A DNA stretch of 64,000 bases from Perognathus longimembris pacificus. Its lineage: Eukaryota > Chordata > Mammalia > Rodentia > Heteromyidae. Every line of letters starts with the position of its first letter. Positions within the stretch are counted from its first letter, which is position 1. Under the pieces are notes generated by a model. The model saw only the letters and a list, made by a program, of their open reading frames with translations, was not told the origin of the DNA and did no database searches. This document shows, piece by piece, positions 1 through 11,439 of the stretch. Location: contig NC_063172.1 in NCBI RefSeq assembly GCF_023159225.1, forward strand, positions 42,971,832 through 43,035,831, written 5' to 3'. A program made the translations under genes and the position numbers.

Positions 1-116
1 GCACAGCCAGAAGTAAGAATGAATCTAGCTGCAAGTTTGGCTCCCGACATTCTGGCGACATCGGCACAGCCAGAGGTCAGGATGAGTTTAGCTGCTAGCT
101 CGGCTCCCAACAAATG
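1..116. repeat. Tandem repeat, about 63-bp unit, two copies
   Basis: Copy 1 (1-63) and copy 2 (64-116) both begin gcacagccag and align without gaps through ggctccc. The array may extend upstream of the window. I do not recognise the family. Confidence 0.75.
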
Positions 117-117
117 T

Positions 118-192
118 GGGCTGGAAATATGGCCTAGTGGTAGAGTGCTTGCCTCATATACATGAAGCCCTGGGTTCCATTCCTCAGCACCA
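118..192 (+). mobile_element. ID-like SINE monomer (IDL)
   Basis: Left monomer only: ggctggaaatatggcctag to cctcagcacc, with a tRNA-type B box. It runs into a TAGC/GATA microsatellite instead of a Geo right half. Confidence 0.85.
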
Positions 193-238
193 GCTATATG
201 GATAGCTAGCTAGCTAGCTAGCTAGACAGATAGATAGA
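193..238. repeat. TAGC/GATA microsatellite
   Basis: About ten tetranucleotide units (tagc then gata) directly after the ID-like monomer. It probably grew from the SINE tail. Confidence 0.8.
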
Positions 239-529
239 TTAATGTTACAGGTTACTATAGAAAGTAACCTGTAACCTGACTGTAACATACCTAGCCCAAG
301 GCTCAGGATATAGTGTGCTGAATGAATGTGAGATGTAGCATTGCTTTCCAACTAGTTCTGTACTGTAGAAATTGCTCAAAGTTGAATAGCAAATGCATTT
401 ATAAGACCAACATGTAAATGCTATACTTAGTAACTAGAGTTAGAAATTAAAGTTTACATTGAAATCTTATTTACCTAAGAAAATTAAGGTGTTTATTTAT
501 TATATTTGTATATGTGATTGTGTAGTTTC

Positions 530-640
530 AATTTAACATATCAATTTATGAGTGCAATGTATCTTGATCAGTGTCACCTCCTCCATCTTTTTCCTCCATT
601 TCTCCCAATCCCAGTTAGAATATTTTTTAGTTTTGTTTCA
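530..640 (-). mobile_element. Old L1 3'-end fragment
   Basis: Complement of an older L1 3'UTR seen repeatedly in this window (gcaatgtatcttgatcagtg and a C/T-rich tract). Short and diverged. Confidence 0.45.
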
Positions 641-744
641 TTTTTGTATTAGAAAAGCAATGAAACTGCCTGCTGAGCTCAGTTATTCAGAATATGGTAC
701 TGATAACAGAAAATCAATTAATTGGATGGTCGAAGAATGACTTT

Positions 745-1002
745 GAGCCAGGCACTGGTAGCTCACACCCATAATACAAGCTATTCAGAAGGCTGAGATC
801 TGAGGATTATAGTTCAAAGCCAGCCTGGGCAGAAAAGTCCCTGTGAGACTTTTATCTCCAATAAACTACTCAAAAACAAAACAAAACAAAAAGCCAGAAG
901 TGGCACTGTGGCTAGAGTAGTAGAGCTAGACTACCCCTAATACAGAGAGGCCCAGGGACATTGCCCTGAGTTCAAGCCCCAGCACTGGTAAAGAAAAAAA
1001 GA
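745..1002 (+). mobile_element. B1-like/Geo dimeric SINE
   Basis: The left half is 7SL/B1-like (gccaggcactggtagctcac ... ggctgagatctgagg). After an A-rich linker the right half is Geo-like (gccagaagtggcactgtgg). Moderately diverged. Confidence 0.85.
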
Positions 1003-1134
1003 ATGACTTGCAACCCATGTCCACAAAATACTCCACTGAAGTAGAGCAATATTAGATATTGTTCACAGAGCTTCTAAGAGGAAACTATCCCAAGATTTTC
1101 ATTGTGAACTTTTCTTCCATTAAGCATGAGTTCT

Positions 1135-1342
1135 AGAGGCTGGGAATATGGCCTAGCGGCAAGAGTGCTTGCCTCATATACATGAAGCCCTGGGTTCAAT
1201 TCCCCAGCACCACATATATAGAAAATGGCCAGAAGTGGCACTGTGGCTCAAGAGGTAGAGTGCTAGTCTTGAGCAAAAAGAAGCCAGGGACAGTGCTCAG
1301 GCCCTGAGTCCAAGGCCCAGGACTGGCAAAAAAAAAAAAAAA
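1135..1342 (+). mobile_element. IDL-Geo SINE, full length
   Basis: ID-like left half, Geo right half and A tail. The perfect 13-bp TSD aagcatgagttct lies at 1122-1134 and 1343-1355, so the insertion is young. Confidence 0.95.
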
Positions 1343-1984
1343 AAGCATGAGTTCTTCCTTAGGTCTAAAATCACCATTACACATATCCATTATCTGGCTT
1401 CTTGCTTAACTAAAACATCCAACACATTGCCACATTTGCATCACTAATGTGCAAAAACACTGATGGTTCTTTCTAGGTTAGTAACACAGAGGATGGTGGT
1501 TTTGTGAGGGAAGAGACAAAAGGCAAGCTTGTGGTAAGGACTGAGTTGAAGCACTTATCACAGGAAAAGGCACTTTCACAACAACCTGTGATGTAGGTAG
1601 TTATGGCTTGCTCTATGCATTTCCTTGTTCATCATCTTGACCTTCACCTCATTTTACATGTGAGAAAATGAACATTTGAGCAGGTACAGAATTGTGTTGG
1701 TATTCCCATCCACCAAAGGCAAATGGCTCTAGACTGCATGTGCTATATAATATTCCATATTAATTATGATGGTCTTGAAAGTAAAGGTATTCATTTAACC
1801 CATGTTATCTCTATGGGATAATATACCCCCGCTGACAAAAGTAACCTGGGGGTTGCAACATGTGAAGATGCATAGAATATCTTTGGTATTTAATTTTCTA
1901 AGAAGAAAAGAGTAATGAGGAAGAATAATTTTAAAACAGTTCTCCAAGAAGATAATAAATAGAAAAATAAAAAGACAGTTGAGT

Positions 1985-2205
1985 TGACACATGGAATCCT
2001 AGCTACAAAGAAGGCAGAGATCTGAAGATTGTGGTTCCAAGCTAGCCAGGACAAAAGAATCTGTGAGACTCTTATCTCCTATTAACCAGCAAGAAAGCCA
2101 GAATTTGAACTGTGGCTCAAGTGTAGAGTGCCAATCCTGAGCAAAAAAGCTACCCTTATCTGGATTGGCCCAGACCCTGAGTTCAATGCACCAAAATAAA
2201 TTAAA
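1985..2205 (+). mobile_element. B1-like/Geo SINE, diverged
   Basis: acacatggaatcctagctac opens a B1-like half truncated at its 5' end. A decayed Geo half follows (gaactgtggctcaagtg). Confidence 0.7.
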
Positions 2206-2240
2206 AACGGCAGTTAAGAGACACTGTAAACTTTTGTATG

Positions 2241-2478
2241 TGAGCCAGGAATTGGTGGCTCACGTGTGTAATCCTAGCTACCCCGGAGACTGAGATTTGA
2301 GAATGGCGATTGAAAGCCAGCCTGGGCAGGAACGTCTGTGAGACTCTTATCTCCAATTCATCACCAGAGAACCAGAAGTGGTGCTGTGGCTCAAAGTGGT
2401 AGAGTACTAGCCCTGAATGAAAAAGCTCAGGGACAGCACCCAGACTCTGAGATGAAAACCTACACCAAAAAAACAAAG
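2241..2478 (+). mobile_element. B1-like/Geo SINE
   Basis: gccaggaattggtggctcac to the A-rich end near 2478. Both halves are recognisable. Confidence 0.85.
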
Positions 2479-2479
2479 A

Positions 2480-4199
2480 TTTGTATGTGTTAGCTTTGCA
2501 CAATGGCAGTACACAGTAGCAATAAAGTTTACCTGAGCTGTGGTTATTGTTAATTGCACATCTACATTTATACCTTTAGCCCCTGAGGATACTCCAATTC
2601 TTTCAATTTTTCCAAATCAAGAAAAAGTGATTAAAAATGAAGTGAGAAAACCTAGAAGCCTCCCTTCCTTGCTCTTTGATTTTCCACAGTTTCTACAACT
2701 AATCTGAAAAGATGAAATAGAAAACCCCAGATATACTTCCTCATTTTAAATTGTATCAAGTTGTATAATGAATGTCCCAGCATCACAGTTGATCTCACTG
2801 GGGAAATGAATTATCTTTTGCCAGTATATCCAGGCTGTATATCTTACCTGCTCATCAGTCACTTAGCGCTTTTTCCATGATCAGATGACTAACATAATAT
2901 TGCAATACTTGGTCTAGTACTACAAGCAATTTTAGCTACCCACTGGGAAATCCTGGAATAGAGGATTAATGTATTTTCTGAACATTAAACTGGAAGGAAA
3001 GAGAATGGTACCAAGAATTCTGAGTGTCCATAAATCCAATGGCCCTTTTTCAGGTTCTGGATATCTCAAGTTCATTTCTTACATTGTAATGGGTATTTAG
3101 TTACCAGTCTCCATATCTTATCTCTCTTCCCTGTAATTCTTTGAGATAATTTCTATGCTTTATTGTAACACAAAGAAGGTGAAGACTCATTTAGAGTGAA
3201 GAGTTCCACAAATCAGTTCTTGTGTTTTTTTTCTTCCTTGGTAATGATAGTCCTGACACCTTTCCCTTTCACTTAGAAGGCCAGATGGCTCCCAGAAGCC
3301 ATGGGTCTGGAAAAGAGTAACATATTCCCACATTTGTCAAAAAGAAAAATATGGACCAATAGAGGACACAAACCTACAGAGAGATTAACCTATCTGTTGA
3401 GGCCAATGATAGGAAAGAGGCTGGGAGAGTCAAGTCTTGGGGCCTGGGAGCATTGATCCACTGCTGAGGTTCTACCTACAATGGTTGGAAAGCATATGCT
3501 ACCCCCTGGGCTGAGCCAGGACTCAATCTCTTCATGCTTTCACATAGGTCTAATTTTCTATTTCTGGTTTAAATCTAAACATTCAAAGATTTAACTCCTA
3601 ACAAAATCAAATAGTAATTTCTATCAAATGATTGAAAATGCCTAATTACTTGTGAAGGTAATGGCAGCCTGTGGCCCAGGAAGGTTTTCCCAGTCATTTT
3701 ACTTGTGTTATTGTAAGAGAAAAAAGAAAGGTAAGGAGCTATGGATTTCCGTGAACTCCCATCCCCAAGGAAATCTGTGTTCCAGATTTATCTGATAAAT
3801 CCTAAACCTTGTGTTGAACAAACTATTGTTGGGTTCCTTTCGAGACATCAACAGGAAGAATAATGTGTTTTCAGAGAAAAAGACTTGCTTCTAGGTCCAT
3901 GCTATAAAAAAAATTCCTTATCTAAACCCAAGACAGAAAAGTGCACATGATATTTGCAGGACAGATTTTATTCTCATTTGTTGTATTATTGAAAGAATTA
4001 AAGGAAGAGTCTGGATTTTCTTTGGGTATTTACAATACCAAGGTGTGTGTGAACCTGTGGCTTTTGGTTTTGCTTTCCAGATGCACATGCACATGCTCCC
4101 TTTGGGGAGCAAGAGGGCCAGCTATGGCTCACCTCCCTGGATTGGTGCTTAGGCTGCCACTGCCACTGCTGCTGCCTTCCCCTCTTCCCCCTCCCCCTC
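2480..4199. other. No gene seen, 2.5-4.2 kb
   Basis: AT-rich sequence with short unsupported frames only. A C/T-rich, CTG-containing low-complexity stretch at about 4160-4200 leads into the next SINE. Confidence 0.5.
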
Positions 4200-4405
4200 C
4201 CCAATACTGATGCTTGAACTCAGGGCCTAGGAGCTACCCTTAGCTCTTTTGCTCAGGGCTAGTACTTGGCCACACCTCACTTTTTTTTTCCTTGTGATTA
4301 ATTGGAGATAAGAGTCTCATAGACTTTCTCATCTTAAACCACAATCCTCAGATATTAGTCTTCTGAGTAGCTAGAATTACAAACATGAGCCATTGACACC
4401 TGGCT
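4200..4405 (-). mobile_element. B1-like/Geo SINE, diverged
   Basis: Complement of a B1-Geo element (tgatgcttgaactcagggcc to gagccattgacacctggct). Confidence 0.75.
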
Positions 4406-4790
4406 TTATTTTTGCACTTCGAGATCTCATGTATTTTCTTTTTTAGTAAGCCATGATTTAGAAATATTTATTTTTATTCAGCATACTTAAGAGATTATGG
4501 GTAAACCCCTAGAAGGCTTCTGTGATATGTAGCCAATTATACTACTAGCAACCAAGCTCAAAATTATAGTTTGGTGATAGCTTATCACACAGGGACAAAA
4601 TGGCAAGAATTGGGAATTTTGGACTGCCGAGAGAATAAGTGATATGAGCCCTGACTTCAGACACAGCCTCACTTTCCTTTGGAGTCTTTAAACACTGGTA
4701 TTCCTTGGAGCTGTCTACTTGCCTATCCCCACCATTTGTATAAGCCTTTACCTCTGCAACTGGAAATAATAAAGTCAGTAAGCAGGAAAA

Positions 4791-5001
4791 GGGCTGGGAA
4801 TATGGCCTGTTGGCAACAGTTCTTGCATCATATACCTGAAGCCCTGGGTTTGATTCCCCAGCACCACATATATAGAAAATGGGCAGAGGTGGCGCTGTGG
4901 CTCAAGTGGCAGAGTGCTAGCCTTGAGCAAAAAGAAGCCAGGGACAGTGCTCAGGCCCTGAGTCTAAGGCCCAGGACTGGCAAAAAAAAAAAAAAAAAAA
5001 A
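4791..5001 (+). mobile_element. IDL-Geo SINE, full length
   Basis: Complete dimer with a tail of about 20 A. Perfect 14-bp TSD agtaagcaggaaaa at 4777-4790 and 5002-5015. Confidence 0.95.
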
Positions 5002-5015
5002 AGTAAGCAGGAAAA

Positions 5016-5774
5016 ACAGAGACAAAAGAGGATTATGGCAGCATTGTGTCCCCAGAAATTTCATTTAAATTTACTCAGGTCACCTGATATCTAAAGGCCT
5101 TCCTTGTCTTGTCAAAACTCCCCTTGAATGATCTTATTAAACTTGACTTTTTCAGCTTCTTAAATTGGATTTATGTCATTTGCAAACATCAGATTATTAA
5201 TTGTGGCAGGTAACGGTCACTTCCAAAATTTGTTCATTTCCTTCCACAGAAGGAACTGTCACCACAACACTATCCAGATCAAATCAAGTTAAACGTCTGA
5301 AATGCCACGCATCCATTGTGGGCAATATGTGACCTGGTGTTACCAATGGAAACGTGGGGAAAGATGTGTATCACTTCCAGATCAAGGCTTCTGAGAACTG
5401 TCTACATGCCCTCCCTCTTTCATTCTCTCTCTCTCTCTCGCTAATTGGTTCTTTCACTTGATACAGACAAACAGTGTTGAGGATGGAGAACCCATAAGAC
5501 AGAAAGGTTCTAAAAGCCTCTCAGGCGCTAGTGGAAAGTTGCCTTTCCATTTTTATCATATGCAAACAATTACACAGTTTAAGCATTATACATTACAGCA
5601 GCAATTACTATCCCAAGTAACATGTTAACTGTTATAATACCTCATTTTAATTTTTATAACAATTAAAATTCTCTTTGAGTCTAAGAATGGGCATAAAACA
5701 TTTCCTAGATATGATTCTTTTTGAGCCACACTTGAAATTATGGGAAGAAATTGGGTTATAAAAATAAAGAGAAA
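5016..5774. other. No gene seen, 5.0-5.8 kb
   Basis: Unique-looking sequence with a short CT run near 5425-5440. No coding or RNA feature recognised. Confidence 0.5.
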
Positions 5775-5989
5775 GCTGGGCACCAGTGGCTCACACCTGT
5801 AATCCTAACTACTCAGGAGGCTGAGGTCTGAGGATCTCAGTTCAAAGCCAAACTCTGTGAGACTTTTATTCCCAATTAACCACCAGAAAACTGAAAGTAG
5901 TGCTATGGCTCAAGTGGTAGAGTGCTAGCCTGGAGTTGAAGAGCTCAGGGACAGCACCCAGGTCCAGGGTTCAAGTCTGACGACTGACC
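5775..5989 (+). mobile_element. B1-like/Geo SINE
   Basis: gctgggcaccagtggctcac to gacgactgacc. The tail is replaced by a GACA/GATA microsatellite. Confidence 0.88.
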
Positions 5990-6002
5990 AATAGATGATA
6001 GG

Positions 6003-6019
6003 TAGACAGACAGACAGAC

Positions 6020-6073
<54 letters not shown>
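6003..6073. repeat. GACA/GATA microsatellite
   Basis: About 18 tetranucleotide units, first gaca and then gata, at the 3' end of a SINE. Confidence 0.95.
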
Positions 6074-6074
<1 letters not shown>

Positions 6075-6075
<1 letters not shown>

Positions 6076-7760
6076 CCATTCTAATGGAAGAGAAAAGCAT
6101 TTTTAATCACAGCAACAAGGAAATGCTTAGAATATACATGGAAACTGTCAATGTACTTATTTTTAATGAAGAAAAGAGAAGGTAATATGAGTTGAACTAG
6201 CATATAAGATCCAGATAATGTCAGGCCTTGGGCCGAAATTAACTTTGTAAAAATCTGGCTTTTGATGACCATAGTTATATCACTCTTACAAAGAGCAAGT
6301 AACTCTCTGGAATTTTTACTATAATTTATGACATGTGTATCAGGAGATGTACATCATTGTGATTAATGGAGGTAAGGATTAGGCATGAAATTCCATGTTG
6401 AAAGTGAACTTGAGGGTGTCAAGGGCCTTTGGCTTCTGATAAAAATTCCACCTGGTAATATTTATTAGAGTGGAAGGTAACATACTGCTCAAAACAATTC
6501 CTCACAACCTCATTACTTCCCATATGGTGGATTGACTACTGAGTTTATTGAGCTTTCTTTATGCATGGCTCCTGATGAGCTTTCTATATTCACAAGCCAA
6601 CTTGAATGCATTGATTTTGACATGTTAGAAAAATATGCACACACAATTTCTTATGCCTTAATAAACAGTATTTTATCTTGAGCACACTATCGGTTCTTAC
6701 CACTGAGTAACAAACATTGTATCTCAGTTCTTGGGAAATAAGACCATTACATTGAAGATATCCACATAAACTGAAGCTATATCCTGAATGGTATAAAACA
6801 CTGTATAATTTGTCATAAGATTTATGGGATATCACAGTTATTGAAGTACCAGAACGGAAAGCAAGTTCACATCAATGATGTGAAATAATACTCAGGTTAC
6901 CTGGTTTTCTATTGATTTCTTTTGCTAAACTTCTATTACCAGTGATAATCTAGGTATTCCACTATTTAGTAGCCTTAGAAACAAACACACCCAGCTACTT
7001 ACCCCATGGTATCTTGAATGTATTTATGTGCTTTTACCACCAGGTTACAACCATATTATCAATTCCCAGGATGTAGGTAGGATCATTGCACTTTTAGCCT
7101 GGGTTTATTTAGTACCCAGTGAATAGCTTTAGACCCTCTGGCACTGAACAATTTTACATTAAGTTAAAAGAATACAAATGGGTAAAGTGAAATCAACTGA
7201 AAAGATTGTTTTATAACACACATTAAAGTAATATTTTTAAGTAGTCCATCTGTCAATAGGACACTGTTATTTGGGAAGTTCTGTAGATAAACTCTGCAGA
7301 GTTTGGGTCTTTGATGTTGCAATTATAATTTTTACTGTTGGCCAGAAAGTAGTCCTTCAGGCCAAAAGGATGGTACTAAGATACTCCCAATAATAAAATC
7401 AAGTAGAAAAGTCATACTCTGCAAGATGCTGCATACTTAGCAAGCAAATATCTCGTGCTATTTTGGCAATTTTACTTTCTCCATATCTTTTAATCAAAGG
7501 TTATCTTTCATTTTTACAGCATTTCTGGTCAAGACTTACTTGGGAAATTGTTAATTTAAATACAATAGATCTAATTTCTTGATTCCAGGAGTTTTCTGCA
7601 TATAATAGGCTGAAGACATACTGTATTAGTAAAGTGTTTTCAGTGTGTGACAATGTTGAACTTATCTTGTACTTTAGTATATAACCTCAAGTACCATAAA
7701 AGGCCACCAGTTTAATTAGTTTCCATGTACTATCATTGTGATCAAAGAATTATATTTTAA
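6075..7760. other. No gene seen, 6.1-7.8 kb
   Basis: AT-rich sequence with scattered stops in all frames. No repeat family or gene recognised. Confidence 0.5.
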
Positions 7761-7809
7761 TTTCTTTCTGTCTCTGTCTCTGTCTGTCTGTCTGTCTGTC
7801 TCTCTCTCC

Positions 7810-7874
<65 letters not shown>
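7761..7874. repeat. CT/CTGT microsatellite
   Basis: Tracts of ctgt and then ct over about 114 bp. It abuts an ID-like remnant at 7875-7960. Confidence 0.95.
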
Positions 7875-7877
<3 letters not shown>

Positions 7878-7960
7878 ATAGCTATACTGAGGTTTGATCT
7901 CAAAATCTCATGCTTGTTGGGCAGGCATTGTACTACCTGAACCATACTCCAAGCCCTAAG
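7875..7960 (-). mobile_element. ID-like SINE remnant
   Basis: Complement reads as a decayed ID element ('gggcttggagtatggttcag...gcctgcccaac'). The CT tract lies at its 3' end, where a tail would be. Confidence 0.6.
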
Positions 7961-8100
7961 TTTTCAATTCATGTTTCAAAAATTATGTAAGAAAATTTAG
8001 CTTTATTTGTTGATCATACCCAAATAAAACTAAAAAAAGTGATAAACAATTTTAAATTCTCTGATAAGAGAAAAAACTGAAAAATATAGCCAAAGGAATT

Positions 8101-8267
8101 TTTTTTGCCAGTCCTGGGGCTTGAGCTCAGTGCCTGAGCACTGTCCCTGGCTTCTTTTTGCTCAAGGCTAGCACTCTACCACTTGAGCCACAGCACCACT
8201 TCTGGCTTTTTCTATATATGTGGTGCTGAGGAATCAAACCCAGGGCTTCACATATGTGAGGCAAGCA
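8101..8267 (-). mobile_element. IDL-Geo SINE, 5'-truncated
   Basis: Geo half complete, but the first 25 or so bp of the ID-like half are missing. The 11-bp TSD ccaaaggaatt at 8090-8100 and 8268-8278 shows the truncation happened at insertion. Confidence 0.9.
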
Positions 8268-8369
8268 CCAAAGGAATTATTTAGCATTAGAACCAATTGT
8301 AAATTCTTACTTAAAAGCAATTCTATAGCTGTTTTATCATGGAATACTTGATTAGAGAATAAGAATGAT

Positions 8370-8448
8370 GTCTACAGTCATACAACCCTGAACGCACCCG
8401 ATCTCGGAAACTAAGCAGGGTCGGGCCTGGTTAGTACTTGGATGGGAG
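8370..8448 (+). pseudogene. 5S rRNA retropseudogene, truncated
   Basis: Matches the 5' two thirds of mammalian 5S rRNA from GTCTAC through ctaagcagggtcgggcctgg to ttagtacttggatgggag. It lacks 10 nt between the two GATCTCG repeats and all of the last 30 or so nt. The 18-bp direct repeat agagaataagaatgatgt flanks it at 8354-8371 and 8447-8464, overlapping the ends by a base or two. There is no A tail. The missing 3' part and internal deletion rule out a functional 5S gene. Confidence 0.9.
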
Positions 8449-8689
8449 AGAATAAGAATGATGTTTATCAGAAAGGTTTGTGTAATCTCTTTGGAAACCT
8501 CAAAGGATATGATCTACTCATTTTGATGAGCTCTGCTTATCCTAAGAAATAAAGCATATAAGCAAAGAAAGTATTTTATAGCACAATTATTATTAATGAC
8601 AGTATTTCACTGTCTTTATATTCAAATGACTAAATGGCAATAATAAAATTCTTTTCTATTTTAAATGGAAGTAGATTGACTATATTTCT

Positions 8690-9115
8690 TTTTAAAAATA
8701 TTTTTATGCCCAGATGCCCTACAATAGATGAGTGGATCCAAACAATGCAGTACCTATACACAAAGGAATTTTACACAGCAAATAGAAAGAATCATATTAT
8801 GTCATTTGCAAGGAAATGAATGCACTTAAAACAAATTATGTTAAGTAAGGTAAGCCAAGCTCAGAGTGACAAATGGCACATGTTTTCTCTCATATGTAGA
8901 AGCTAGATCTAATCTACACTGGAACATGAAAAATTATACAGGACTCTAGACATCACACACACAGTGAAACCAAAGGAGCATTTTCTTTGGAGAGGAATAC
9001 AAAAGCACAATCCCTATGTGCATCTGATCATATAAAATAGTGTTTATCAAGTGAACTCCAGAAAATGAAAACAAATTGGATATATATATATATAATTGTC
9101 TTTAAATAGTTTTAC
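8690..9115 (+). mobile_element. Old L1 ORF2 C-terminal fragment
   Basis: cccagatgccctacaatagatgagtgg parallels the L1 ORF2 end (RCPSVDEWI). It continues through a diverged equivalent of the KNDIVPF region to an AT run at 9082-9094. Confidence 0.75.
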
Positions 9116-9118
9116 AAA

Positions 9119-9290
9119 GGAGCTGCCATTTAATAAATCAGTATATGAATGCTTGATCAATGTCACCCCTTTCAACATTCTCACCCAATCCCCTCCAAAC
9201 ATACACTGTCCCTCACGTTTCTTACCTTTGTAGTATATTTATTGATATTTAACAAAGCAGGTTATGTATACAATGCATCTTAATATTGAC
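9119..9290 (-). mobile_element. Old L1 3'UTR fragment
   Basis: Complement matches the older L1 3' end seen at 20945-21095 and 48000-48145 (gccatttaataaatcag ... cttgatcaatgtcacccc ... C-rich tract). Confidence 0.55.
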
Positions 9291-9679
9291 TGTGGAATCA
9301 ACCTCTACCTGTGGAGACTGACCAATATCTTCTTATGAACTATGGTCATCTCCTTTAAAAAAAAATAAAATAAAACCAACTTCAATGAAAAGCATGCATG
9401 GGCCTGATTGACTTGAAAAACAAGAAAAGATGAAAGGAAATCTGTATAATAAGAGCAATAAAATGTTTCTTTTCATTGTGCTGATAACGCATAGCCTTTT
9501 TAAAAAACATTAAATATCCCTCAAGGCTTACCATTCTTCTAACACTGAGCATAATGTAAGGAGTATTTTATTTTATAGTTATTTTTAAAGCTCCAGAAGC
9601 AATATTTGAGGCATTCTAAGAATAATCATAAGTACAGGCAGGCACAGTAGATGAGTGGTCAAGGTATATTTCTGTGTTT

Positions 9680-9900
9680 TTTTTTAAATTACTTTATTGC
9701 CATTATAAAGGTGATATACAGAGGGTATGCAATTACATGATTCAAGAAATGAGTAAAACTCCTTTCTTACAGTGTCTTCCCTTCCCTTAGCCTCTTCCAG
9801 TGAAGGTCTATTTCTGCTACAATTTTGGACATTTATCCAGCCTCTTCCAGCATCCTTGCCCTAAGGAAATGGTTAGAATTGATCACTAGGGATCCTTCTT
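9680..9900 (-). mobile_element. Old L1 3'UTR fragment
   Basis: actttattgccattataaag then a block like the complement of the L1 3' terminus (tacagagg...caattacatg...). Diverged. Confidence 0.5.
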
Positions 9901-11015
9901 GATCTAAAAACCCATGGTTGGAAAATCATCTTTTCATGGATCAGTGCCCTCATCTGATATGCAGATAAGAATGAGAAAGGGTTATGGTGTCTCACGTTTC
10001 CCTATGACAAAGGCATGCAAAGATACTGAAAAGATTTTTCAGCCTGTTCTGCTATAGCCCACCTCTGAAAAGTGGAGAAGCTGCCTCTACATTTCATGGA
10101 AAGCTAAAGTGTGTTTTTGAGGGGTCCGGGGGGAAAGTCAGCAAAGTATAGCAGCGTTCCATACTGCATATTTCCATTTTGGTTTTTATCCTTTTTTTGA
10201 TATTAAGACTTTTACAAAGCTTTCTAACTTATAGTGGAATCATATATGAATATGACCTAATAGGTAAATCCATGTAATAGAAGATTTTAAACAGTAAGCA
10301 CGATATCCATTTAGTAGATAGAAATCGATTTAACAAAAAGCTTACTTTTACACATTAGAGCCTGTTGTGTGAATGCTTATGACACCTAGTGGTGAAAAAC
10401 TTGGAAATGAGCTCCTCAAGAAATAGGAAGTAAGAATGCCCTGTAGGAGAAAAGTCCATATATAAGTAAGAACACTTTCTACCCAAACTAGCCCAAAACA
10501 GTTTGTCCATAAAGATGCATAGAGACTGATGGATACTGAAGAAGTAATAATTAGAAGAAAACAGAACAAACAAGGGGTTCAGTGGCTCTTACAGGTCAAA
10601 GGAGTCTAGTTAATGTAGGGACATTTACCTACAGAGAATAAGAAGGAACTTCTCCCAGGTATGTTTTTCTCATCCAGCTAAAGAAAGCATTCATTCAAGG
10701 ACCACAAATCAGTTCAAATCAGACAAACCAAGGGGACCGAAGAGACCTACTGCATCAGCATCTTTCTAGTTCCCATGTGCTGACATAGACTTAGAAAAAA
10801 TAATTCAGGAATGACTGAGAATGCATTCTTCAGGGAACTAGGAACACACTGAAACTGTACATGGTGTTTGTTTTAAAAAGCAAACTCTTATATTATCATG
10901 ATCAATCTAATTTCCCAAGTCTGAAAAAAAGAGTTTTAGATTTATTTAAACAAAAATAATAGACTATCTAATCTCTTGGAAAACAGTAAGAATCAAGACT
11001 GTTAAAAATCAAAGA
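9900..11015. other. No gene seen, 9.9-11.0 kb
   Basis: Two overlapping minus-strand frames of about 72 codons (10348-10573) show no recognisable protein. Otherwise featureless. Confidence 0.5.
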
Positions 11016-11305
11016 TGCCAGCTATAGTGGCTTACACCTATATTTCCTATCTATTTAGGAAGCAGACGCCAGTGGTTTAAGGCTAGTTTGGGCAAAAATT
11101 AGTAAGACCTTTAGCTCAACCAATAAGCCAGGTATAATAGGACAGACTGTGGTCCCAACTACAGAGGAGGCCAGAAATACAAGTATTGTGGCCTAGACCA
11201 AGCAAACCCCTGAGACCCTATCTTAAAACATAATCTAATGTGAAAAACTTAAGTGGTAGGAGCCTACCTAGCAAGTGAAATGCTTTTAGTTGAAAATCCC
11301 AGTGG
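11016..11305 (+). mobile_element. Old composite SINE (B1 dimer with ID-like end)
   Basis: gccagctatagtggcttacacc opens a B1-like half. A second B1-like half (gccaggtataataggacag) and an ID-like piece (gtggtaggagcctacctagcaagtg) follow. Strongly diverged. Confidence 0.6.
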
Positions 11306-11439
11306 GTTCCCATTCACAAGGAAATGGAAAGATTTTGAAAAATATGAATTAAGTGGAGTTTAATATACTCTATGGATAGAGAAAATAGTATAATTCTTTA
11401 AAAAGACTGAATCAAAGTCCAACAAACTAAGAACCAGGA

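Noticed and set aside
118..192. tRNA gene
   Set aside because: The A- and B-box-like text belongs to the ID-like SINE monomer repeated across the window; no tRNA fold with an anticodon arm is seen.
4679..5068. 129-codon plus-strand frame
   Set aside because: Most of it (IPEALGLIPQHHIYRKWAEVA...) is the translation of the IDL-Geo SINE, and the same peptide recurs at every such SINE.
7757..7945. 62-codon minus-strand frame rich in RE repeats
   Set aside because: It is a translation of the CT microsatellite.
8370..8448. Functional 5S rRNA gene
   Set aside because: The 3' third is missing, 10 internal nt are lost, and TSDs mark it as a retroinsertion.
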